The notes beneath the pieces were generated by a model, which saw only the letters and a list, made by a program, of their open reading frames with translations, was not told where the DNA came from and did not search any database. A stretch of DNA of 11,052 nucleotides from Methylococcaceae bacterium. GTDB taxonomy: Bacteria > Pseudomonadota > Gammaproteobacteria > Methylococcales > Methylomonadaceae. Made by a program: the position numbers and the translations under genes. The stretch is from the NCBI GenBank assembly GCA_021647585.1, contig JAKIUK010000099.1, forward strand, positions 1 through 11,052. The letters run 5' to 3'. The stretch's first letter is position 1, and the number at the start of each line of letters is the position of its first letter. Of the stretch, positions 6,016 to 11,052 are shown in pieces.

Positions 6016-6618
6016 CTACCAAAAAAACCAGCTAGTGCTTTTAAATTCATCTTTACAGTTTACCAATTGTAACTGAAACGTCTTTGATTTTTGAGTCACT
6101 TTTTTTGCAGTTTTTATTAACCATGGTTTTTTTTGATAAGTTTTTCGACTATAGCCTCCATGTCCTTCGTGATATGCAAGATACAGTTTTTGGGTGTCCT
6201 TTTTGGAAAGGCCAAGGCGGTTATGGCTGATAGAACAGTACCAGCCAATAAAATCACTGGCATCAGCAAAATCATCTCTATCAGCACTCCAACGGCTATG
6301 ATTATTTGCTAAATAATCTTGCCATGTACTATCTTGTGCCTGTGCATAACCATAAGCGCTACTGGATCGGAACCAGGGGATTATGCCTAATAACCATGGT
6401 CGGGGTGGTTGGGCATCTGCTACAAAACGAGACTCCTGATACATGATTGCCATGGTCACATGAATAGGAACCCCCCATTTGTCATAGGATTCTTTTACAT
6501 CTGCATACCAATCATTTTTTTCTCTAAATATGTCACAAATATTATTTACATTTTTTGGAGGCGTTGCAGTACAAGAACATAAAAAAAGCAGACTGCAAAA
6601 ATAAAATTTATTTATCAT
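6016..6618 (-). CDS. Lipoprotein lytic transglycosylase (SLT-like)
   Basis: A 200-aa predicted murein-cleaving lipoprotein. The start is taken at ATG 6618 because it gives a clean lipoprotein signal: MINKFYFCSLLFLCSC with the lipobox ending at Cys16. The longer frame from TTG 6663 only adds hydrophobic residues. The SLT-like domain follows: AIMYQESRF (57-65), with Glu62 as the expected catalytic acid, then SSAYGYAQAQDSTWQDY (86-102) and AYHEGHGGYSR (148-158), the three lysozyme-like motifs. A PPRPWLLGIIPWFRSS insert between the first two motifs marks a subgroup of small SLT lipoproteins. After export the Cys would be acylated, the last step by the Lnt encoded about 900 bases to the right. A basic tail ending in WFFW follows the domain. 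Its start lies back to back with the PilZ gene. Confidence 0.85.
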   Translation of the reverse strand: MINKFYFCSLLFLCSCTATPPKNVNNICDIFREKNDWYADVKESYDKWGVPIHVTMAIMYQESRFVADAQPPRPWLLGIIPWFRSSSAYGYAQAQDSTWQDYLANNHSRWSADRDDFADASDFIGWYCSISHNRLGLSKKDTQKLYLAYHEGHGGYSRKTYQKKPWLIKTAKKVTQKSKTFQLQLVNCKDEFKSTSWFFW

Positions 6619-6721
6619 AGGCAGAAATATGAGAGTTTTTTTAAATATTAATGTGATGAACAAATTTAAATACTATACTTTATTTCTATAGATATTGGGT
6701 TTTAAATACAGAGAGCGCAAG
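6619..6721. promoter_or_regulatory. Divergent promoter region (transglycosylase and PilZ genes)
   Basis: These 103 AT-rich bases separate the two divergent starts and must carry at least one promoter. On the plus strand TATACT (6674-6679) is a possible -10 box, and TATAGA (6687-6692) is an alternative. No convincing -35 box is seen for either, and the minus-strand promoter is not resolved. Confidence 0.35.
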
Positions 6722-7351
6722 ATGTCTGAAGAAAAAAGATCGTATCGAAAAAAAATAACATCTCATGGACTTGTTTATCTGGGTGATAGGGAGTTGGAAA
6801 TTTCTGTAAGAAACCTATCAATTTCAGGCTTGTTAGCTGAATTGACAAATGACTCGGCAGACTTTGATATTAAAACTGTTTTTCAGTTGATTAAGGTATC
6901 ACCCACTATTGATATTTATTTGCCTGAAATGCATTTGGCGGGTGAGGCAGAAGTAGTACGGGCAGATATGGTTGAGGACCATATACATCTAGCTCTTGAA
7001 TTCAGGAATATTTCTTATGATGTGGATAATTTACTGTATAAGCGGAAAGCCTACCGGAAGAATTTGACAGCTCCTGGGCAGATTATTTTTAACAGTAAGA
7101 AATATCATTTTAATACCAGAAATGTATCAGTAGATGGGCTGATGATTCTTGTGGAAGAAAATATTGACGTTGTAGAAGGAACAATAACTATATTTGATTT
7201 CAAACAGTTACAAATTAGAGGTAAGATTAAGGTTGTCTGGGTGGATCATGGTGATACGGGCAAATCTACTTTAATTGGACTGCAGTATATAGAGATGAAA
7301 AAAGAACAAGTGAAAGGAATTCCATGTTTTGTTCATGAGACCAAAGAATAA
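6722..7351 (+). CDS. Tandem PilZ-domain protein
   Basis: A 209-aa cytoplasmic protein with two PilZ-like domains in a row, probably a cyclic-di-GMP receptor or a derivative of one. Domain 1 (about 5-100) begins KRSYRKK (5-11) and has the second motif NLSISG (31-36). Domain 2 (about 106-200) begins YKRKAYRKN (106-114) and has NVSVDG (134-139). Both [DN]xSxxG motifs are intact. The first motif, normally RxxxR, is altered in both domains, with Lys where the last Arg is expected (Y-R-K in each), so ligand binding may be weak. ATG 6722 is chosen because the frame from TTG 6695 adds only nine uncharacteristic residues; AGAG about 7 bases upstream is a modest ribosome site. It is transcribed away from the transglycosylase gene. 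The 12-base palindrome TAACAATTGTTA starts at its stop codon. Confidence 0.85.
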   Translation: MSEEKRSYRKKITSHGLVYLGDRELEISVRNLSISGLLAELTNDSADFDIKTVFQLIKVSPTIDIYLPEMHLAGEAEVVRADMVEDHIHLALEFRNISYDVDNLLYKRKAYRKNLTAPGQIIFNSKKYHFNTRNVSVDGLMILVEENIDVVEGTITIFDFKQLQIRGKIKVVWVDHGDTGKSTLIGLQYIEMKKEQVKGIPCFVHETKE

Positions 7352-7536
7352 CAATTGTTATAAAGCCCATGTTGTTGGAACATTAAAAAATTATGCTTTT
7401 AGCAAAGTGGGTAGTAGATAATTATAGCATGTTGAAAGCACGAACTAGTTAGCTATTGGATGTAAAAGATAGTAGTATCGCTAGTACTCCAAAAACAGCC
7501 ATTTTTTTCAGAGCTTATTATAAATATAAAGTAAAT
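7352..7536. other. 185-base gap before lnt, with an 11-base repeat shared with 5445-5455
   Basis: No gene is seen. The bases 7481-7491 (CTAGTACTCCA) are identical to 5445-5455, the left arm of the interleaved repeat two kilobases away; AACTAGTT (7443-7450) lies nearby. A 5-bp hairpin (7369-7383, ATGTT/AACAT) followed by an A-rich run is too weak to call a terminator. The lnt promoter is probably here, but no clear -35/-10 pair stands out. Confidence 0.4.
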
Positions 7537-9033
7537 ATGGATTTTTTATCAAGATGGCGGTGGGAATTATGCTCACCTTTAGCTGGATTATTATTAACTT
7601 TTGCTTTTTCCCCATTTAATTATTCATATTTAGCCGTTGCCTCTTTGGTTTTTGTTTTTTTATCCTGGTTGGGTACTTCACCTGTTCGAGTTGCATTACG
7701 TGGATATCTTTATGGTTTAGGATTGTTTGGTAGCGGTATTTCTTGGGTATATATCAGCATTCATGATTATGGTGGAGCTCCTATCGTTGGATCCTTATTA
7801 TTGACAATACTGGTGGTGTGTTTTTGGGCTTTGTTTCCAGCACTAACAGGATATTTATCAGTCAAGATAGCTGGCAAAAAGAATAAAAATAAGTTGATCT
7901 GGCTTATCCCTTTTGTCTGGATTCTCGTCGAGTATTTTCGGGGGTATTGGTTACTTAATGGGTTCCCATGGTTGCAAATTGCCTATACCCAGTTGGGAAC
8001 ACCTCTACAAGGATTTGTTCCAGTCATGGGTGTGTACGGCACAGGGTTTTTATTAGCTATAACAGCATCATTGATAGCTGCAGGATGCATTAGAAATATA
8101 AAATATCTCAATGTAGGCATGATAATTACTTTGTTATGGGGCGCGGGAGCTTATATACAAACAATTAAATGGACTGAACCTATAGCTGAGGCAATCACTG
8201 TTGCTCTTATTCAAGGGAATGTGGCGCAGGATAAAAAATGGTTGCCAGAATACAGAATAAAAACCTTAGTTGATTATCAACAAATGACGGTTCAGAATTG
8301 GGGTTCAGATGTCATTATTTGGCCGGAAACCGCTATTCCTGCTTATTTGTCACAAGTTAAAGCGTTTTATTTAGATCCTCTGTCAGCAAAGGCCAAAGCG
8401 CATAATACAGATCTGATCGTCAGTTTGCCTGCAACCGGTAGAAAAAATGAATATTTTAATACAGTATTAACCCTAGGAAATCATGAGGGACGATATGATA
8501 AAAACCATTTATTGCCTTTTGGTGAATATTTACCTTTACAACCTTTATCCGGGTTTGTTTTGAATTTACTAAATATCCGGCTAGGAAATTTTACTTCGGG
8601 GGGTAACGATCAAAAATTATTACAAGCAGGTGGGTATCCTTTTGCAACATCTATTTGTTATGAAGATGCGTTTGGTAACGAGGCGATTAGAGGGCTGCCA
8701 AAAGCGGCCTATTTAGTTAACGTAACAAATGATGCCTGGTTTGGTGATTCATTAGAGCCTCATCAACATATGCAGCTAGCTCAAATGCGTGCATTGGAAA
8801 CAGGGCGATATATGTTAAGGGCTACCAATACGGGGGTGACAGCCATTGTTGCTCCAGATGGTGCAATTGTTAAAAAAGCGCCAATGTTTAAAAAGACAGT
8901 ATTGACGGGGCATTTTTTTCCTATGGGTGGGATGACACCGTATGCACGGTTGGGTGATAACATTATATCAGCCATACTTGGGTTTTTTTTGCTCGTTTTG
9001 ATAATGTGGAAAAATAATACGGATGAAAGTTAA
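7537..9033 (+). CDS. lnt: Apolipoprotein N-acyltransferase
   Basis: Inner-membrane enzyme that transfers a third acyl chain from phospholipid to the N-terminal Cys of lipoproteins, the last step of lipoprotein maturation before Lol sorting. From ATG 7537 the protein has 498 aa (E. coli 512). The first ~215 residues hold hydrophobic membrane segments (for example around 12-45, 55-75, 80-105, 120-135 and 160-185), and a final segment lies near 475-491. Between them is the periplasmic nitrilase-type domain with the expected triad: Glu264 (WPETAIP), Lys322 (YDKNHLLPFGEY) and Cys374 (TSICYEDAFG). The longer frame from TTG 7456 adds 27 polar residues and is unlikely, although ATG 7537 has no strong Shine-Dalgarno. 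Unlike many genomes, corC/ybeX is not next to it here. Confidence 0.95.
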   Translation: MDFLSRWRWELCSPLAGLLLTFAFSPFNYSYLAVASLVFVFLSWLGTSPVRVALRGYLYGLGLFGSGISWVYISIHDYGGAPIVGSLLLTILVVCFWALFPALTGYLSVKIAGKKNKNKLIWLIPFVWILVEYFRGYWLLNGFPWLQIAYTQLGTPLQGFVPVMGVYGTGFLLAITASLIAAGCIRNIKYLNVGMIITLLWGAGAYIQTIKWTEPIAEAITVALIQGNVAQDKKWLPEYRIKTLVDYQQMTVQNWGSDVIIWPETAIPAYLSQVKAFYLDPLSAKAKAHNTDLIVSLPATGRKNEYFNTVLTLGNHEGRYDKNHLLPFGEYLPLQPLSGFVLNLLNIRLGNFTSGGNDQKLLQAGGYPFATSICYEDAFGNEAIRGLPKAAYLVNVTNDAWFGDSLEPHQHMQLAQMRALETGRYMLRATNTGVTAIVAPDGAIVKKAPMFKKTVLTGHFFPMGGMTPYARLGDNIISAILGFFLLVLIMWKNNTDES

Positions 9034-9174
9034 GTTGATTTTGGGATACATGCGTCTGAGTGATCTTTTTTTTCAGGTAAATAGCCTGATAGCTAACACA
9101 GGCCTATAATCGCCTAAACTTAGTCAAGGCTGCCGAATTTATCAATAATATGAATGGAACGTTGAATTAGGTAC

Positions 9175-9408
9175 TTAATTTCGAGTGTTAAGGATAAAAT
9201 ACACTACTACTCCTATGAGTAACGATGTACTTACATATCCGCCTGCTGTCACGCTCATTATGTAATCAGCATTTGCTACGCGTTGCTCTTCTTTGATAAA
9301 GGGGGTGGCAAGTTGATTATAAAAGTAAATAAAAAGAGCTCCATTTAGAATAAAGCATATGAAGGTGACAACTATCGCAGCCAAAAAATTACTTTTCTTC
9401 GATTGCAT
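9175..9408 (-). CDS. Small two-TM membrane protein, candidate immunity protein for the Tae4 amidase
   Basis: A 77-aa protein with two membrane segments: about 8-30 (LAAIVVTFICFILNGALFIYF) and 52-73 (GGYVSTSLLIGVVVYFIL). The basic N-terminus (MQSKKSN) and the C-terminal NTRN suggest both ends are cytoplasmic and the ~22-residue loop (NQLATPFIKEEQRVANADYI) faces the periplasm. That is where a Tae4 amidase delivered by T6SS would act. Its ATG (9406-9408) directly abuts the tae4 TAA (9409-9411), a strong sign of coupled expression and an effector/immunity pair. It does not resemble Tai4, the usual soluble periplasmic Tae4 inhibitor with a signal peptide. I do not recognise a family. A holin-like helper or a truncated larger membrane protein are alternatives. 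Confidence 0.7.
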   Translation of the reverse strand: MQSKKSNFLAAIVVTFICFILNGALFIYFYNQLATPFIKEEQRVANADYIMSVTAGGYVSTSLLIGVVVYFILNTRN

Positions 9409-9918
9409 TTATTTGACCTCCCAGAACCACACATTTCGGCTTTTATTTAAATCAGAAACCAGGCCTATCAATTCAATGATTGAACGATAAATCATACTAC
9501 CTCCTGTTATTCTATTTTTGTTCCACAGGTCTATATGGTCACCACTTCGGTTATTAAAAGTTTCGTTGCCTCTCGTCCAATAGTCTTTAAAAAAAATAAC
9601 CCCTGTACGGCCAGCAAGCTGTGTCTGAAATTTTCCGGGGACAATTTTTTCTCTTGCCCCAAATCCTTTGGGAGGGTGGGTTGATAACCATTTTGCTAAT
9701 TGTTCTGCTCGTATCACGTGTTTTTTGCCAGTATGAGACCAGCATTTTACCGCTGGGCAGGATTCAAGAGATATGCCTGACTGGTTAAAACATTCACTCA
9801 TTAAAATGGAGCAATAATTATCGAATGGAGTATTTCCATGGGATTGCTTATTAAAACATTTTTTCTTGATGACTTCGTCATCTGGAAAATTATCCCATAG
9901 CATCTTGAATGAAGCCAT
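9409..9918 (-). CDS. tae4: T6SS amidase effector, Tae4 family
   Basis: A 169-aa peptidoglycan amidase of the NlpC/P60-like Tae4 family, injected by T6SS to cut murein peptide crosslinks of rival cells. Visible: KMLWDNFP near the N-terminus, the catalytic-Cys segment FDNYCSILMS (32-41, Cys36), HVIRAEQLAKWL (67-78), RTGVIFFKDYW (104-114), and the catalytic-His segment SGDHIDLWN (125-133, His128). In Salmonella Tae4 the triad, from memory, is Cys44-His126-Asp137, with Asp 11 residues after His. The gap-free equivalent here is Gly139 in NRITGGS, so the third residue seems missing. There is no signal peptide, as expected for a T6SS cargo. AGGA lies 8 bases before the ATG. It follows the ParA gene by 38 bases and abuts the putative immunity gene downstream. 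Confidence 0.85.
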   Translation of the reverse strand: MASFKMLWDNFPDDEVIKKKCFNKQSHGNTPFDNYCSILMSECFNQSGISLESCPAVKCWSHTGKKHVIRAEQLAKWLSTHPPKGFGAREKIVPGKFQTQLAGRTGVIFFKDYWTRGNETFNNRSGDHIDLWNKNRITGGSMIYRSIIELIGLVSDLNKSRNVWFWEVK

Positions 9919-9956
9919 ATCTGTAATCCTATATGATACAAAATTAAGTATGTGGT

Positions 9957-10727
9957 TTAATGAATTTCAACATACAACGCACGATATTCATCAGCTAATT
10001 TGTGATTTGGAGCATAATGAATCAGAGGCTTTGATTCGGTATGGGATTCTCGAACTTTTACCGAAGGTGAAATTTTACTCTCCAATACAGGATGACCTTC
10101 TGCGATTAGCTCTTCAACCAATTGTCGAGGTAGATTGGCCTGTTTTTGATATTGGTTAACCACAATGCCTTCTATTTCAAGGTTTTCATTATGATCTGTT
10201 TTTACTTCTGCAATAGAATTCATTAGCGTATATAAAGCATCTCTGGCAAAAGTGTCACAATCAAAAGGAATTAAGCACTTTTCAGCAGCAATTAGTGCTG
10301 ATTGACTATAAAAGTTAAGAATAGGCGGCGTGTCAATATAGATGGCATCAAAGCCTTCCAGTTTTTCCAGTTCTTCTTTAAGCTTGAATATTTTATATCT
10401 GGATTCCAGTCGACTTTGTAATGCTTCCAGTTCTGGGTGACTGGGTAATACAAACAAATTGGGGAAAGGCGTTTCGTGGATTGCACTTTCCAGCCCCTCT
10501 TTACCACCACCAAAGAGGCTAATACCTAAGCAGTCTTTAAAAAAGTGCGCAATGGTTTTGTCAGCGTCAGTAATCTTGTGACCAAGCAGATATTGTGTTG
10601 AATTCCCTTGGATATCAAGGTCTATAACCAGTGTTCGTTTTCCTTCAACCGCACTGATAGCGGCTAGATTACAGGTGATGGTTGATTTTCCTACACCGCC
10701 TTTTTGATTGAAGATAACCCTGCGCAT
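9957..10727 (-). CDS. ParA/Soj-like P-loop ATPase
   Basis: A 256-aa ParA/MinD-superfamily ATPase. It has the deviant Walker A motif with the signature lysine, KGGVGKST (9-16), Walker A' VIDLDIQGNST (34-44) and Walker B AIYIDTPP (128-135). Such proteins dimerise on ATP and bind DNA nonspecifically to partition plasmids, chromosomes or protein clusters. The start is ATG 10727, with AGAGGA 6 bases upstream, not TTG 10748. No ParB follows; the next gene, 38 bases on, is the Tae4 effector. It is therefore an orphan ParA in this window, which could position a protein complex, act with a distant ParB, or remain from an integrated plasmid. The stretch upstream (beyond 10727) is not resolved. Confidence 0.9.
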   Translation of the reverse strand: MRRVIFNQKGGVGKSTITCNLAAISAVEGKRTLVIDLDIQGNSTQYLLGHKITDADKTIAHFFKDCLGISLFGGGKEGLESAIHETPFPNLFVLPSHPELEALQSRLESRYKIFKLKEELEKLEGFDAIYIDTPPILNFYSQSALIAAEKCLIPFDCDTFARDALYTLMNSIAEVKTDHNENLEIEGIVVNQYQKQANLPRQLVEELIAEGHPVLESKISPSVKVRESHTESKPLIHYAPNHKLADEYRALYVEIH

Positions 10728-10733
10728 GTTTTT

Positions 10734-10739
10734 TCCTCT
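10734..10739 (-). promoter_or_regulatory. Ribosome binding site of the ParA gene
   Basis: AGAGGA on the minus strand, 6 bases before ATG 10727, decides against the TTG at 10748. Confidence 0.6.
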
Positions 10740-10763
10740 TGGAATCAAATAGATAAAGACTAC

Positions 10764-10793
10764 ATTATCCTAGAAAAAGCAGTTGAGCGCGAA
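10764..10793 (-). promoter_or_regulatory. Possible promoter of the parA-tae4 cluster
   Basis: On the minus strand GATAAT (10769-10764) fits a -10 box and would give a leader of about 30 bases. The partner -35 (TTCGCG, 18-base spacer) is poor. Weak call. Confidence 0.25.
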
Positions 10794-10842
10794 TTTTGTG
10801 GAAAATCTGGGCGAAAAAGACAAAAAATAGCGCGTAGATAAA

Positions 10843-10863
10843 GCTTACGCGTCCTGCTTACGC
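10843..10863. repeat. 8-base direct repeat upstream of the ParA gene
   Basis: GCTTACGC occurs at 10843-10850 and again at 10856-10863, 13 bases apart, followed by the partial copy CTTACC (10866-10871). About one helical turn between copies would suit a repressor or partition-protein site, but two copies are too few to be sure. Confidence 0.35.
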
Positions 10864-10905
10864 CCCTTACCTACTTATATGGACCCACCCCGTTTTGCAA
10901 GATAT

Positions 10906-11001
10906 TTAATCATTGATGTGAGAGGAAATCATTGCTCTCATATATTCGGCCTGTTTATGGAAGTATTTGACTTCCTGGCCCTGATGGTTATCTGCGCTCA
11001 T
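10906..11001 (-). CDS. Possible small protein of 31 aa
   Basis: A short minus-strand frame starting ATG AGC GCA GAT and encoding a hydrophilic, helix-prone peptide (MSADNHQGQEVKYFHKQAEY, then MRAMISSHIND). Its ATG overlaps the end of the partial frame at 10988-11052. AGGAG lies one base before the ATG, which is closer than usual. I do not recognise it. It may be a real small gene, or the out-of-frame remainder of the gene entering from the right. Confidence 0.25.
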   Translation of the reverse strand: MSADNHQGQEVKYFHKQAEYMRAMISSHIND

Positions 11002-11052
11002 ACTCCTCATCATCCATACGGCCTATTATGGCCAATGTATTAAACAGGTTCT
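10988..11052 (-). CDS. Possible C-terminus of a gene entering from the right (partial)
   Basis: A minus-strand frame is open from the window edge to TAA at 10988-10990, giving 20 complete codons (NLFNTLAIIGRMDDEEYERR). The acidic, charged tail is plausible as a protein end, but the length is too short to tell chance from coding. Confidence 0.25.
   Translation of the reverse strand, partial: NLFNTLAIIGRMDDEEYERR

Larger units (their letters stand above)
10728..11052. other. 325-base right end without a clear gene
   Basis: This stretch holds the ParA leader (10728-10800, AT-rich with a weak promoter), the GCTTACGC repeat, and then a less AT-rich part (10850-11052) with two short overlapping minus-strand reading frames. 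Nothing else, such as a tRNA, terminator or insertion sequence end, can be supported. Confidence 0.4.

Noticed and set aside
6651..6670. TGTGA half-site suggesting CRP control of the divergent promoter
   Set aside because: The second half-site TCACA is absent.
7349..7360. Palindrome TAACAATTGTTA at the PilZ stop codon as a terminator
   Set aside because: AT-rich, has no loop and is not followed by a T-run.
7456..7536. 27-residue N-terminal extension of Lnt from TTG 7456
   Set aside because: The extension is polar, has no ribosome site and contains the intergenic repeat CTAGTACTCCA; ATG 7537 gives the usual Lnt start and length.
9064..9103. T-run after lnt plus GCCTG/CAGGC hairpin as the lnt terminator
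   Set aside because: The T-run precedes the hairpin and does not follow it, and the stem is only 5 bp.
9866..10159. 97-codon plus-strand frame across the tae4 start and the ParA 3' end
   Set aside because: It is antisense to two well-supported genes and has no known motif or convincing ribosome site.
10797..10805. TGTGGAAAA as a DnaA box near ParA (possible origin)
   Set aside because: One mismatch to the consensus and no further boxes or AT-rich unwinding array around it; one near match is expected by chance.
10843..10880. GTAAGC motifs on the minus strand as an insertion-sequence terminal repeat (IS66-like)
   Set aside because: No transposase, partner end or target duplication is visible in the window.
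10879..11043. 54-codon plus-strand frame starting MDPPRFARYL
   Set aside because: It has no Shine-Dalgarno and an unusual His/Pro-rich composition, and it competes with minus-strand frames that are at least arranged like coupled genes.

Overview
The window reads as chromosomal DNA of an AT-rich gammaproteobacterium. Three things point there: a fused RlmK/RlmL 23S rRNA methyltransferase, apolipoprotein N-acyltransferase (Lnt) together with a lipoprotein murein hydrolase, and type VI secretion (T6SS) effector genes of the Proteobacterial kind. I cannot name the genus from sequence alone.

Left part (1-2179, + strand): the tail of an unidentified gene, then a compact conflict module. It comprises a pre-toxin/WHH-type HNH nuclease toxin (151-972) with no visible N-terminal trafficking domain, a SUKH (SMI1/KNR4) immunity protein (975-1436), and a bacterial CDC123/D123-like ATP-grasp protein (1433-2179) whose ATG overlaps the SUKH stop codon. 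CDC123-like (R2K clade) enzymes have been predicted to accompany T6SS polymorphic toxins; here one is translationally coupled to an immunity gene.

Middle part (2268-9033): housekeeping and envelope genes. On the - strand lie an uncharacterised coiled-coil/one-TM protein, acylphosphatase and rlmL (the last two joined by an ATGA overlap), then a secreted FKBP prolyl isomerase and a lipoprotein transglycosylase. A perfect 24-base palindrome followed by a U-tract (5388-5418) sits just upstream of the rlmL start codon, and beside it is a set of interleaved inverted repeats (5432-5481) with pseudoknot topology. On the + strand are a tandem-PilZ protein and lnt.

Right part (9175-11052, - strand): an orphan ParA ATPase (9957-10727), a Tae4-type T6SS amidase effector (9409-9918), and a 77-residue two-TM protein whose ATG directly abuts the tae4 stop. 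The last is probably the immunity protein, but it does not look like the known Tai4. The final 325 bases hold a weak promoter candidate, an 8-bp direct repeat and two short overlapping reading frames of unsure status.

Overall, two different T6SS-type effector/immunity cassettes flank ordinary genes. The best candidates for something undescribed are the toxin-SUKH-CDC123 trio and the ParA-Tae4-two-TM cluster. The 141 bases between lnt and the two-TM gene (9034-9174) show nothing beyond a T-run and a weak 5-bp hairpin.
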